A stretch of 64,000 nucleotides of DNA from Kitasatospora sp. NA04385 (GCF_013364235.1 NZ_CP054919.1:1027489-1091488); one strand, 5' to 3'; shown: positions 8,656 to 17,490, counted from the stretch's first letter. Notes: generated by a model not told the origin, from the letters alone. Numbers and translations: made by a program.

Positions 8656-9258
8656 GTGGGCGGATCGGGGAAGCGCAGCGGCGGCGCGGTGGCGTTGGCG
8701 GGGGCGGTGCTGCTGCTCGGTACGGCCTGCACCTCGGGCGGCGGCTCGACCGGGAGCGCGGCGGGGGCCGGGAGCACGGCGGGAGCCGGGAGCACGGCGG
8801 CGGGCGGCCCGGCCGGGACGCTCTGCCGGGCCGCGATCACCGTCGAGGACCTGCCCGCGGGTTACACCGCACCGCCGTCGCCGCAGGCGTGCGACGGGGA
8901 CCCGGAGACGTGGTCGGTCGGCTTCCCCGGGGAGCCCGGCAGCATCGAGATGACCACCGAGCTGCTGGCCCGGAAGGCCGGTCCGGACGAGGCGTCCGCC
9001 TACCTGCCGGAACTCGTCGACGAACTGAACGAGCTGGCCGGCCGACCGGCGGAGCAGGACGCGGCCCCGTTCCGCGACCTGGGGGACGAGGTGCGCTGGT
9101 TCGCCGACCGCAAGAGCCCGGTGTTCACGAACGTCCTCTACCTCAGGCGCGGAAAGCTGCTGGTGCAGCTGTCCGTCGTGCGGCACCGCGACCTGCCCCC
9201 GGAGGAGCTGCACCGGCTGGCCGCGAAGGCCGTGGAGCGCACCGCGGCCCTGAGGTGA
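8656..9258 (+). CDS. Secreted lipoprotein of unknown function
   Basis: A 200-residue protein. The N-terminus KRSG plus the hydrophobic core AVALAGAVLLLGTAC gives a lipoprotein signal with Cys at about residue 26 as the lipidated residue. A Gly/Ser/Thr/Ala linker of about 30 residues follows, and then a compact domain beginning LCRAAITVEDLPAGY, with a second Cys near QACDGDPE that could form a disulfide. I do not recognise the domain. GTG at 8656 is chosen for its run of G as Shine-Dalgarno and the position of the signal peptide. It converges with the hydrolase at 9278. Confidence 0.72.
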   Translation: MGGSGKRSGGAVALAGAVLLLGTACTSGGGSTGSAAGAGSTAGAGSTAAGGPAGTLCRAAITVEDLPAGYTAPPSPQACDGDPETWSVGFPGEPGSIEMTTELLARKAGPDEASAYLPELVDELNELAGRPAEQDAAPFRDLGDEVRWFADRKSPVFTNVLYLRRGKLLVQLSVVRHRDLPPEELHRLAAKAVERTAALR

Positions 9259-9277
9259 ACTCCGCGCCGGCCGGTCG

Positions 9278-10105
9278 TCAGGACGTGAGGAACTCGATCA
9301 GGTCCCGGTTGAACTTCTCCTTGTCGCCGGGCACCAGCGCGATGCCGTGCGAGCCGCCCTCGTAGACCTTGAGCTGCGCGCCGGGCACCAGGGCGGCGGT
9401 CTTGCGGCCGGTGGCGTCGATCGGCACGACCTGGTCGTCGTCGCCGTGGACGACCAGCAGCGGGACGTCGAACTTCTTCAGGTCCGCGTGGAAGTCGGTG
9501 TGCGCGAAGGCGTCCACGCAGGCGACCCCGCCCTCGATGGTCTCGGCCATGGCCATGTACCAGAAGGCGTCCTTGTTGCCCTCGGTGGCCTTGCTCCCCG
9601 GCCGGTCGGCGGAGAAGAAGCCGACCGCCGTGTCCTTCCAGAACTGCGAGCGCTCCTGGAGGATGCCCGCCTTGATGCCGTCGAAGACGGACTGCGGGAC
9701 GCCCTCGGGGTTGTCCGGGCCCTGGAGCATCAGCGGCGGGATGGCGGAGAGCAGCACCGCGGAGCGGATCCGGTCGGTGCCGTGCCGGCCGATGTAGCGG
9801 GCCAGTTCGCCGCCGCCCATCGAGTGCGCCACCAGGGTGACGTCGGTCAGGTCGAGGGCGGTGAGCAGGTCGTTCAGGTCGTCGGCGAAGGTGTCGAAGT
9901 CGTAGCCGTCGTACACGGGGGTGGAGCGGCCGTGGCCGCGGCGGTCGTGGGCGATGCCGCGGAAGCCGGCGTCGGCGACGGCCTTCAGCTGGTCCTGCCA
10001 GGCGTCGCCGTTCAGCGGCCAGCCGTGGATGAAGACGACCGGGCGGCCGCGTCCCCAGTCCTTGTAGAAGATCTCCACACCGTCGCGGGTCGTGCAGTGG
10101 GGCAT
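9278..10105 (-). CDS. Alpha/beta hydrolase, non-heme haloperoxidase (perhydrolase) type
   Basis: A 275-residue alpha/beta hydrolase. FIHGWPLNGDAW is the oxyanion region, AHSMGGGEL holds the nucleophilic Ser, HGDDDQVVP the acid and GGSHGIAL the catalytic His. The overall pattern (YKDWG near the N-terminus, HDRRGHGRS) matches the cofactor-free chloroperoxidase/arylesterase subgroup. No signal peptide is seen, so it acts in the cytoplasm. ATG at 10105 has GGAGA at good spacing, so upstream in-frame starts are unlikely. Substrate unknown. Confidence 0.9.
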   Translation of the reverse strand: MPHCTTRDGVEIFYKDWGRGRPVVFIHGWPLNGDAWQDQLKAVADAGFRGIAHDRRGHGRSTPVYDGYDFDTFADDLNDLLTALDLTDVTLVAHSMGGGELARYIGRHGTDRIRSAVLLSAIPPLMLQGPDNPEGVPQSVFDGIKAGILQERSQFWKDTAVGFFSADRPGSKATEGNKDAFWYMAMAETIEGGVACVDAFAHTDFHADLKKFDVPLLVVHGDDDQVVPIDATGRKTAALVPGAQLKVYEGGSHGIALVPGDKEKFNRDLIEFLTS

Positions 10106-10337
10106 GAGTGTCTCCGATCCGGGGCCGGGCCGCGGCGGTCGGCGGCGGTCCGGCGGGGAGGGGTGGGTGCCGGTGCGCTCGTGCGGCCTGGTGGCGGGAC
10201 GGCGGCACCTCGACCATTCAAAGCACAGCCCGCCCCGGCCCGCACCCGGGCACCGCCCCGCCCCGGGCCGGGCCCGCCGGAGGACGGGGCCGGACCTGGG
10301 GCGCGCGGCGGTCAACTCACCCTCGCAGCAATGCCGT

Positions 10338-12764
10338 TCAGGACGGTTCGACGCAGAACAGCGCCTCCCGGACCTGCGCGGCGCTCGGGGTGGCGGCCGC
10401 GCCGTGCACCCGGATGGTGGTGCGCTCGCCGGGCAGCAGGGTGGTCAGGCCGCGGTCGGCGGCGGCCGCCGGGTCGATCCGGTCGGCCTGCAGGAGCAGG
10501 TCGCGCACCAGGGTGCGGGCGGTGACGACCACGTCGACCGCGCCGTCCGGGCGCTCCGCCACGGCGAGTTCGAACTCCGGCGCCGGGTAGGAGAACTCCT
10601 TGTCGGGGACGGGGAAGTGCACGGCGCGCAGGCCGTCCGCGTCGGCGACCAGGTACTCCTTGCCGGAGCCGGCGGCGGGCAGCAGCCCGTCGGGGACCGG
10701 AAGTTGGTGGACGGCCCGGGCGTCGGCGGTGAGTTCGGCGGTGGTCTCGGCGAGCACGTTGCCGTCGGTGTCCAGCCGGCGCAGGCGCAGCGTGGTGGTC
10801 CAGGGCTCGGCGGACTGGTTGACCAGGGCGATCCGGGGGGCGCCGTCGCGGTCGGCGGGCTGCAGGGTGAGCAGCCGGTCGGCGTACAGGCGGCGCAGTT
10901 CGTGGTGGAGCGGCTTGAGCCGGCCGTCGCCGTCGATGGCGGCCCAGGAGGAGACCGGCCAGCAGTCGTTGATCTGCCAGACGACGGTGCCGGCGCAGTG
11001 CGGCCAGTGCGAGCGCCAGTGCTCGATGCCGGTGGCGACCGCGCGGGCCTGGATCAGCTGGGTGAGGTAGTGCCAGCGGTCGAAGTCGCCGGGGCCGGTG
11101 GGCAGTTCGAAGTGCCGGGCGACGCCGCGGTCGAGCTTGCCGTTGCCGTCCTCGGCCTTCTGGTGGTGCAGCATGCCGGGCGAGTCGGCGGCGAGCGCCT
11201 CGGTGGGCAGGGCGCGGCGCAGGGTGGCGTACGCGGGCGGGGCCTGCCAGCCGAACTCGGCGACGAAGCGCGGGACGCTGTCGCGGTACTCGGCGAAGTC
11301 CTGCCGGTTCCACACCTCCCAGGAGTGGTGGGTGCCGTGGTCGGTGTCGTTGGGGTGGTGGTCCCAACTGCCGGACCAGGGGCTGCCGGCCGCGTACGGG
11401 CGGGTGGGGTCGAGTTCGGCGACGATCCGGGGCAGCACGCCGAGGTAGTAGCCCTCGCCCCAGGAGTCGGCGCCGGCCCGGTCGCCCTTGAGCTCCTCCT
11501 CCCAGCCCCAGTCGCGGAAGCCCCAGAGGTTCTCGTTGTTGCCGTTCCACAGCACCAGCGAGGGGTGCGGCATCAGGCGCACGACGTTGTCGCGGGCCTC
11601 GGCCTCGATCTCGCCGCGCAGCGGCTGCTCCTCGGGGTAGGCGGAGCAGGCGAACAGGAAGTCCTGCCAGACCAGCAGGCCGAGTTCGTCGCAGGTCTCG
11701 TAGAAGGCCTCCTGCTCGTAGATGCCGCCGCCCCAGACCCGGACCAGGTCGATGTTGGCGTCGGCGGTCTGCTGGAGGCGGTGGCGGTAGCGGGCGGGGG
11801 TGACGCGGGTGATCAGGGTGTCGTCGGGGATCCAGTTGGCGCCGCGGACGAACAGCGGCTCGCCGTTGACGGCGAGGGTGAAGGGGGTGCCGGTGGCGTC
11901 GGGGGTGCGGTGCAGTTCGACGGTGCGGAAGCCGATCCGGCGCTGCCAGGTGTCGAGCGGGTCGTCGCCGTCGGCGAGGGTGAGGTCGAGTGCGTAGCGG
12001 GGCTGTTCGCCGTGGCCGCGCGGCCACCAGAGCGCCACGTCGGCGGCTTCCAGGGTGAGGACGCCGGTGTCGCCGTCGAGGACGGCCTCGGCGTGGGCAC
12101 CGGCCACCGAGGCGCGGACGGTGAGCGGGCGGCCGGCGCCGGTGGCGGTGCGCTCGACGGTGACATGCACCTCGACCAGGCCGGTGCTGCCGTCGACGGT
12201 GACCAGCGGGCGGACCTCGGCGATCCGGGCGGTGGACCAGTGCTCCAGGCGGGCGGGCTTCCAGATGCCGGCGCTGGGCAGGGTCGGGCCCCAGTCCCAG
12301 CCGAAGCTGCTGGCCATCTTGCGGATGTACTGGAACGGTTCGGGGTAGACGTTGGGCCGGTCGCCGACCAGGCCGCGGACCCGCTCGGCCTCGGTGTAGG
12401 CGCTGGTGAACTCGACCTTCAGCTCGCCGGTCAGGCCGGTGGCGTCGAAGCGGTAGCGGCGGTGCATGTTGCGGGTGGAGCCGAGCCCGGTGCCGCCGAG
12501 GGTGACGGTGGCGGCGGTGTCGAGTCCGTCGAAGACCAGGTCGGTGCGCTCGTGGCGGCTGCCGTGGGCGGGCAGCTCCAGGGTGTAGGTCCAGTCGCGG
12601 CGGCCGACCCAGGCCACCTCCAGTTCGTTGGCGTCCAGGAAGGGGTCGGGGATCAGCCCGGCGTCCAGCAGGTCGGTGTGGACGCAGCCCGGGACGGTCG
12701 CGGGCAGCCGGTCCCCTTCGTGGTGCAGGCTCCAGCCCTGGTCGAGCGGGGTGGTGTCCTTCAT
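10338..12764 (-). CDS. Beta-mannosidase-like glycoside hydrolase family 2 protein
   Basis: An 808-residue GH2 enzyme, close to the usual length for actinomycete beta-mannosidases. The N-terminal sugar-binding jelly roll (WSLHHEGDRLPATVPGCVH) is followed by the immunoglobulin-like domain and the TIM barrel. LVLWNGNNENLWG contains the acid/base Glu and FVAEFGWQAPP the nucleophile Glu. It lacks a signal peptide, so it would hydrolyse imported manno-oligosaccharides inside the cell. The start has AAGGAG at good spacing. The upstream region carries a LacI-type operator between promoter elements, and a LacI regulator lies divergently at 13921. Confidence 0.92.
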   Translation of the reverse strand: MKDTTPLDQGWSLHHEGDRLPATVPGCVHTDLLDAGLIPDPFLDANELEVAWVGRRDWTYTLELPAHGSRHERTDLVFDGLDTAATVTLGGTGLGSTRNMHRRYRFDATGLTGELKVEFTSAYTEAERVRGLVGDRPNVYPEPFQYIRKMASSFGWDWGPTLPSAGIWKPARLEHWSTARIAEVRPLVTVDGSTGLVEVHVTVERTATGAGRPLTVRASVAGAHAEAVLDGDTGVLTLEAADVALWWPRGHGEQPRYALDLTLADGDDPLDTWQRRIGFRTVELHRTPDATGTPFTLAVNGEPLFVRGANWIPDDTLITRVTPARYRHRLQQTADANIDLVRVWGGGIYEQEAFYETCDELGLLVWQDFLFACSAYPEEQPLRGEIEAEARDNVVRLMPHPSLVLWNGNNENLWGFRDWGWEEELKGDRAGADSWGEGYYLGVLPRIVAELDPTRPYAAGSPWSGSWDHHPNDTDHGTHHSWEVWNRQDFAEYRDSVPRFVAEFGWQAPPAYATLRRALPTEALAADSPGMLHHQKAEDGNGKLDRGVARHFELPTGPGDFDRWHYLTQLIQARAVATGIEHWRSHWPHCAGTVVWQINDCWPVSSWAAIDGDGRLKPLHHELRRLYADRLLTLQPADRDGAPRIALVNQSAEPWTTTLRLRRLDTDGNVLAETTAELTADARAVHQLPVPDGLLPAAGSGKEYLVADADGLRAVHFPVPDKEFSYPAPEFELAVAERPDGAVDVVVTARTLVRDLLLQADRIDPAAAADRGLTTLLPGERTTIRVHGAAATPSAAQVREALFCVEPS

Positions 12765-12847
12765 GCGTGCGGCTCCTTGGTCGTTCGGCCGGACCGGTGG
12801 TCGGATTTGCGGCGCGAGCAGAACCGTAACCCGCCCGGGCGGCCGTG

Positions 12848-12876
12848 TCTATAAACCGGTTATGTAAATACCTTGA
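12848..12876 (-). promoter_or_regulatory. Promoter and LacI-type operator of the beta-mannosidase
   Basis: Read on the minus strand, TATAGA (12848-12853) is a good -10, with a weak -35 (TCAAGG, 12871-12876) 17 bp away. The 8-bp palindrome AACCGGTT at 12854-12861 sits between them, where a LacI repressor would block polymerase. The half-site resembles those in front of the LacI gene at 13921. Confidence 0.5.
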
Positions 12877-12989
12877 TGGGTTTCAGTGATCGCCAACTCG
12901 GCCGCGAACTGCCCGAAGTCCCGCAATGGCACTGCCGTCCCACCGGCCACGGACGGGCACGACGGGACGGCAGGTTTACCGGTTCACCA

Positions 12990-13365
12990 ATGGAACGGAC
13001 GGGCAGTTGCGCGCCGCGCATCTGCGAGATCGCCCACGAGCCCAGCTCCATGGTGGCCACCCGGCCGGTGGCCAGCAGCTTCTTGGACCGCTCCCAGTCG
13101 GTGGCCTGCGGCTCGGACTCGGTGCGCGTCTCCTGGGCGGTCCGGCACAGCAGGCTGTCGATCTCGCACAGGTCCTTGCCGGGCGTCCACGGCGCAGACC
13201 GTCCCGGAGGCGATGCCGTACACCCACTCGTCGAAAGTGTCCGACAGCTCGCGCGAGTTCCCCAACGACGTGAAGCAGGTGGGGTACTGGCCCGCCGGCA
13301 TGTTGTCCGGGATCAGCAGCACGTCGCCGTTGCGCTTCGCGTCCTCCTGTTGCTCGTGTTCGCGC
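12990..13365 (-). pseudogene. Decayed sugar ABC transporter substrate-binding protein
   Basis: Two fragments in different minus-strand frames match the intact binding protein at 30749-32059. The first reads NGDVLLIPDNMPAGQYPT, then FTSLGNSRELSDTF and YGIASGTV, aligning with GDVLPIPSDLSIARFPDFF and its downstream SLGDASELSKTY region. The second reads PWTPGKDLCEIDSLL then WERSKKLLATGRVATMELGS, aligning with PWTAGGDLYTIDSLV and the GTGKVGAMYLGSWSISQM block. The intervening residues are deleted and the frame shifts near 13198. No start codon or signal peptide remains. It is a relic of a former transporter locus next to the beta-mannosidase. Confidence 0.75.
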
Positions 13366-13427
13366 CCCGGTCGTCCGGCACCCGCCGCAGGGGCGGTCGC
13401 CGGACGACCGGAGTGGTTGACGTTCCG

Positions 13428-13637
13428 TCAGTAGGGGCCGCAGGTCTGCCCGTTGAGCGTGAAGGCGGTCGGAACGCCGTTGGTGCCGGTCACGGAGGTG
13501 CCGCTGAAGCCGAAGTGAACGAGAACGCCAACTGCCAGCCGTTGACCGGCGCGCTGCCGGTGTTCTTCACCGTCACGTCGCCGTTGAAGCTGGCCCCCCA
13601 GTCGGACAGGCCGTAGTGCACGCCGCAGCGGGTGGCG
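13428..13637 (-). pseudogene. Relic of a CBM2-type carbohydrate-binding domain
   Basis: A minus-strand frame reads CGVHYGLSDWGASFNGDV, then VNGWQLAFSF; after a frame change it continues FGFSGTSVTGTNGVPTAF, TLNGQTCGPY and a stop at 13428. This is the start and end of a family 2 cellulose/xylan-binding module, with its two terminal Cys and conserved Trp. The middle (about 40 residues) is missing. It was presumably the C-terminal domain of a secreted glycosidase whose catalytic part is gone. Compare the intact CBM2 of the xylanase at 57633. Confidence 0.75.
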
Positions 13638-13707
13638 AACGAGTCCGCACCGGGTCTTGCGGGGAGGTGCTCCTCTTGCCCGGGGCGGGCGTCCAGCAGC
13701 CCGCCCG

Positions 13708-13725
13708 ATCGGTTTATTAACCGAT
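13708..13725. promoter_or_regulatory. LacI-family operator
   Basis: A perfect inverted repeat, ATCGGTT-tatt-AACCGAT. It lies 200 bp upstream of the LacI gene at 13921. The half-site AACCG recurs in the beta-mannosidase operator. Confidence 0.6.
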
Positions 13726-13772
13726 TAAGGCTTAAAGGCCGTACGGGCGGTTCAACATCTTCGTCAACAGGT

Positions 13773-13780
13773 GGTTAACC
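13773..13780. promoter_or_regulatory. Second LacI-type palindrome
   Basis: GGTTAACC, an 8-bp palindrome, lies 48 bp downstream of the centre of the first operator. It shares the GGTT/AACC half-site, which suggests a paired autoregulatory site. Confidence 0.4.
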
Positions 13781-13920
13781 GTTTGTTGCCCAGCCGCTCC
13801 CGGCGGGGGTGCCGGACTACACCGGGCGGGGCCCGCGTAGTAGCTTGAGGGGGCACAACAGGCCCGCGTCCGGCACCGGCAGGAGCGGCGGGCGGCCGAC
13901 GAGCAGTCCTGAAAGGTTCC

Positions 13921-14973
13921 GTGGAGCAGGTGTCCCAGCAGCAGAGCCCGCCGGCGAAGCGGCCGACCATCGCCGACATCGCCAAGATCGTGGGCGTGTC
14001 CAAGGTCTCCGTCTCCAACGCCTTGAACGGTCAACCGGGCGTCTCGGACGCCACCCGCGCCAAGATCGCCGCCGTCGCCGAGGAGCTCGGCTTCGTCCGC
14101 AACAGCGCCGCCCGCGCCCTCAGCGGCGCCAAGGCCGCCGCCGTCGGCCTCGCGCTCTGCCGGCCCGCCCGGATGCTCGGCACCGAACCGTTCTTCATGG
14201 AGCTGATCGGCGGCATCGAGAAGGTGCTCTCCGACGCCTCCTACTCGCTCGCCCTCCAGGTCGTCTCCGACCACGAGCGCGGCCTGGAGGCGTACCGCCG
14301 CTGGTGGGGCGAGCGGCACATCGACGGCGCGATCCTGGTCGACCTGCGCCGCGACGACGCCCGGGTGCCCGCCCTGGAGGAGATGGGCCTGCCCACCGTC
14401 GTCATCGGCCACCCCTCCGGCTCCGGGAAGCTCACCCCCGTCTGGTCCGACGACGCCGCCGCCGTCCGCGAGACCATGGAGTACCTCGCCGCGCTCGGCC
14501 ACCGCCGGGTCGGCCGGGTCGCCGGCCTCACCGGCCTGGTGCACACCGCCATCCGCGACGAGGCCTTCACCGCCGCCTGCGCCGACCTCGGCCTGGACGC
14601 GCTGCCCACCGTGCACACCGACTACACCGGCGAGGAGGGCGCCCGCGCCACCCGCCGCCTGCTGCTCTCCCCCGCCCGCCCCACCGCGATCCTCTACGAC
14701 AACGACATCACCGCCGTCGCGGGCCTGTCCGTCGCCCAGGAACTCGGCCTCTCCGTCCCCCGGGACCTCTCCCTGGTCGCCTGGGACGACTCCCCGCTGG
14801 TCCAGGTCGTCCGCCCCCCGCTCACCGCCCTCACCCGCGACATCCACGCCTACGGCTCGCACGCCGCCCGCACCCTCCTCGACCTGATCGCCGGCCGCCC
14901 CGTCACCGGCTACGAGGACCAGGCCCCCCAGCTCACCCCGCGCGGCTCCACCGCCGCCCCGCCCACCCGCTGA
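13921..14973 (+). CDS. LacI family transcriptional regulator
   Basis: A 350-residue repressor. Residues about 14-60 are the LacI helix-turn-helix and hinge: PTIADIAKIVGVSKVSVSNAL then NGQPGVSDATRAKI. The effector domain follows with the periplasmic-binding-protein fold; YDNDITAVAGLSVAQELG and LVAWDDSPL are family signatures. GTG at 13921 follows GAAAGG. The two palindromes upstream suggest autoregulation, and a similar site controls the divergent beta-mannosidase at 12764, the most likely target. The protein is strongly similar to the regulators at 23587 and 27692 (shared RRWW/QWW and GRVNGS-like regions), so these are paralogues. Confidence 0.9.
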   Translation: MEQVSQQQSPPAKRPTIADIAKIVGVSKVSVSNALNGQPGVSDATRAKIAAVAEELGFVRNSAARALSGAKAAAVGLALCRPARMLGTEPFFMELIGGIEKVLSDASYSLALQVVSDHERGLEAYRRWWGERHIDGAILVDLRRDDARVPALEEMGLPTVVIGHPSGSGKLTPVWSDDAAAVRETMEYLAALGHRRVGRVAGLTGLVHTAIRDEAFTAACADLGLDALPTVHTDYTGEEGARATRRLLLSPARPTAILYDNDITAVAGLSVAQELGLSVPRDLSLVAWDDSPLVQVVRPPLTALTRDIHAYGSHAARTLLDLIAGRPVTGYEDQAPQLTPRGSTAAPPTR

Positions 14974-15037
14974 CGACCCCGGGCACGCGCACGGGGGTGG
15001 TGACCCGCCGTTCACCAGCCGGTCACCCGGCCCCCGT

Positions 15038-15883
15038 TCAGACGCCATTGGCGATCCGGCCGTAGTCGATCCAACCGGGGTCGTTCGCGCCGTGACCGCC
15101 GTTGTTGAGGAAGGCGGTGGTCTGGCCGGTCGTCGTCCGGCCCTTGATGCTCCAGCCGCCGTGCCCCTCGCCGCCCCGGTTCAGCCGCACCCGCACTGCC
15201 CCGCCGTCCTCGACGACCACGTAGTCCGACCGGCCGTCCCCGTCGAAGTCCGCCCACCGCACCCGGCTGGAGCCGCCGGACTCCGTACCGGCGTGGTGGA
15301 CCGCCGCCGGGACGGCCAGGCCGTCCGTGAAGGCCCGGTCCAGGACCTGGTCGAAGGTCTGCGCGATCCGCCGGTAGCCCAGGTCGTCGGGGTGCAGCCC
15401 GTCCGCCGTCTCCTCCGCGGTCAGCGCGGGCGCGGCGGTGTAGCGGACCTTGCGGCCCTGGGCCTGCTTCGCCTGGACGGCCTGGCTCAGCGCGGTGTTG
15501 TAGTCGGCCACCAGGGCGGTCAGGTTCGGCGTCGTCGGGATCAGGCCCATCACCAGGACGGTCGCGCCGGGCCGGTCGGCGAGGATCCGGTCGATCAGTG
15601 CCGACGCCCGGTCCGCGGCGTGCGCCTTGTCGGTGCCCCGGTCCAGGTCGTTGATGCCGATGTGGAGCAGCACGACGTCCGGTTGGGCCGCCAGGTCAGC
15701 GAGCGGCCCGCGGTACCCGGCATCGGTGGTGCTCCGGTAGCCGGCGGTGATCGAGTCGCCGAGCGGCATCACCCGCAGCACCGGAGCGGGGGCGGGTGCG
15801 ACGGCCGACGGCGTCGGGGTGGTGGCCGCGATCGCGGCCACCACGGTCGCTGCGGCCGGGCCCAACTTGACGGTGGGCCTCAC
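15038..15883 (-). CDS. Secreted SGNH/GDSL hydrolase with C-terminal FG-GAP-like segment
   Basis: A 281-residue protein. After a weak signal region (VKLGPAAATVVAAIAA) comes the SGNH hydrolase: VMPLGDSITAG (block I, nucleophile Ser), HIGINDL (block III, Asn) and DGLHPDDLGY (block V, Asp and His). The last 75 residues contain ADFDGDGRSDYVVVED, a calcium-binding FG-GAP/VCBS-like repeat often found in secreted actinomycete enzymes. It probably removes acyl groups from polysaccharides. GTG at 15883 has GGGAGGG upstream. An IS element is inserted only 37 bp upstream, so its native promoter may be lost. Confidence 0.85.
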   Translation of the reverse strand: MRPTVKLGPAAATVVAAIAATTPTPSAVAPAPAPVLRVMPLGDSITAGYRSTTDAGYRGPLADLAAQPDVVLLHIGINDLDRGTDKAHAADRASALIDRILADRPGATVLVMGLIPTTPNLTALVADYNTALSQAVQAKQAQGRKVRYTAAPALTAEETADGLHPDDLGYRRIAQTFDQVLDRAFTDGLAVPAAVHHAGTESGGSSRVRWADFDGDGRSDYVVVEDGGAVRVRLNRGGEGHGGWSIKGRTTTGQTTAFLNNGGHGANDPGWIDYGRIANGV

Positions 15884-15919
15884 GGGGTTCCCTCCCCCGG
15901 CCGGTCCTTCCCGTCCCTC

Positions 15920-17090
15920 TACTGACTTCGGCTCGTCAGGGTGAATCTGTGTGGAGTGCCTGATGGGCCTGAAGCGGTGGCTGTACCGGTGGTGTGTGAG
16001 GTATGCGGATGGGGGCGGGCTGGCCGCCGCGGGACGGCTGCGCCGGGAGTCGGTGCGGGTGTAGGCGGCCGAGTTGTTCGAGCAGGAGGCCAAGCCGACG
16101 GAGGTGGCCCGGCGCCTGCGGGTGAGTCCGAAGTCGGCCTACCAGTGGCACCAACTGTGGCGCGACGGTGGCGTGCAGGCTCTGGCCTCTCGCGGACCGG
16201 GTGGGTCGCGGTGCCGCCTGTCCCCGCGCTGTCCGGCCAAGCTCGCCGCGTACCTGGACCAGGGCCCGGCCGCGCACGGCTGGGTGGAGGACCAGGTCTG
16301 GACCGCTTCGCGGGTGGCCACGCTGATCGGGCGGAAGTTCCACGTCACCTACAGCGTCTCGGGCGCCACCAGGCTGATGCACCGCCTCGGCTTCAGCCCA
16401 CAGGTTCCCGCCCGTCGGGTCGCCGAGCGCGACGAGCAGGCCGTCACCGCCTGGAAGGAGCTGACCTGGGCGGAGGTAAAAGCGCCCGGGCGGCCTGCGG
16501 GGGATACATCTGCTTCGAGGGCGGGGCAGGCTTCACCCGCCGACCGCCCCGAGGACGCACCTGGGGCCGGCGAGGCCGCACTCCGGTCGTGACCGTCAGC
16601 GGCCGCCGCGCGGGACGCCTGTCCGTGGCCGGGCTGATCGAAGTGCGGCCGGGCTCGCGCACCCGGCTGTGCCACCGCCTGGTCACCCACCCCGCGGGCA
16701 GGGGCCGGCGCCGCAGCATGGGCGAGCGCGACTTCATCGCCCTGGCCGACGGCGTCCGCCACCTCGTCAAGGCGCCGATCGTGCCGGCCTGGGACCGCCT
16801 GAACACCCATGTCTCCCACGCCGTGCGCGAGCTGATCTCCCAGCGCACCTGGCTGACGGTCTTCCTCCTTCCCGCCTACGCGCCCGACCTCAACCCCGTC
16901 GAACGGGTCCGGGCACACGTCAAGCACAGCCTCGCCCACCTCGCCGTCATGGCCCTCGACCGGCTCGAAGCCCTCGTCCGCAACCGGTTCAAGCGCCTGC
17001 AGTACCGCCCCGACACCCTCGACGGCTTCAGAGCCGGCACCGGCCTGACCCTCGACACCCCCACCTCACCCTGACAAGCCGAAGTCAGTA
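15920..17090 (+). mobile_element. IS630-family insertion sequence, copy 1
   Basis: A 1171-bp element bounded by 25-bp terminal inverted repeats (15920-15944 and 17066-17090) that match at 24 of 25 positions. Both begin with TACTGACTTC, and the terminal TA is the expected IS630/Tc1 target dinucleotide. It contains a two-frame transposase on the plus strand. An inverted copy of identical length lies at 19350-20520. It separates the SGNH hydrolase gene from the orphan genes at 17121 and beyond. Confidence 0.92.
16074..17074 (+). pseudogene. IS630 transposase, copy 1 (two frames, catalytic Asp lost)
   Basis: Frame A (from TTG 16074) encodes the winged-helix part: PTEVARRLRVSPKSAYQWHQ. At 16478-16482 the sequence A-AAA-G, a classic -1 slippery site, joins it to frame B, which runs to 17074 with CGGYICFE, WGRRGRTPVV, AYAPDLNPVE and RNRFKRLQY. 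In frame A the upstream stretch from ATG 15963 is interrupted by TAG at 16062, which is also present in copy 2. The first catalytic Asp is replaced: the motif reads CFEGGAG where copy 2 has CFEDEAG (GGC at 16520-16522). The other DDE residues (WDRLN, NPVE) remain. The enzyme should be inactive. Confidence 0.85.
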
Positions 17091-17120
17091 ATGTGCTCCG
17101 CGACTCAACGAGGAGATGAC

Positions 17121-17420
17121 GTGGCTGAGCCGAGCTGGCAGCTCATACAGGAAGACCGCCTGGTCGGGATGTTGGTCGAGAAGGAAGTCGACATGTTCTG
17201 GACGGACTGTCACTTCGTGCCAGGTCCCGGTTGGGACGATCTCCGACCCCTCTTCGAGACATCCCGCGACGCCTGGCGAAGCGGCGACGAAGAGGCTGCG
17301 GTCGAAGCCGACGAAGCGATCTATGCGCGAGGACTCGTTCTCGTGCCGGTTGCCGGCGGGGCGCCACTCACAGAGTTTCTCCTTCGTATCAATGGTGACA
17401 AGGCTCGCTTCCGCTACTGA
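17121..17420 (+). CDS. Small acidic hypothetical protein (possible orphan immunity protein)
   Basis: A 99-residue acidic protein. It reads MAEPSWQLIQEDRLVGMLVE at the start, has a central MFWTDCHFVPGPGWDDLRPLF and ends INGDKARFRY. No transmembrane helix or signal is seen. I do not recognise the family. The small, acidic, Trp-rich composition and its location in an island with an RHS toxin remnant make an immunity-type role conceivable, but this is inference. GTG at 17121 follows GAGGAG at 17109-17114. The start is 30 bp from the end of IS copy 1, so its promoter is either very short or supplied by the IS. Confidence 0.65.
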   Translation: MAEPSWQLIQEDRLVGMLVEKEVDMFWTDCHFVPGPGWDDLRPLFETSRDAWRSGDEEAAVEADEAIYARGLVLVPVAGGAPLTEFLLRINGDKARFRY

Positions 17421-17490
17421 GATCACGTCATGCCTTCAGGGCTGCTGGTCTGTTCGGGAGCCGCTGCTGGTAGTGATCTGCAGTCTCGGG

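Noticed and set aside
12854..12861. Treating AACCGGTT as a proven target of the 13921 LacI protein
   Set aside because: The half-site similarity is suggestive only; LacI paralogues nearby could equally bind it.
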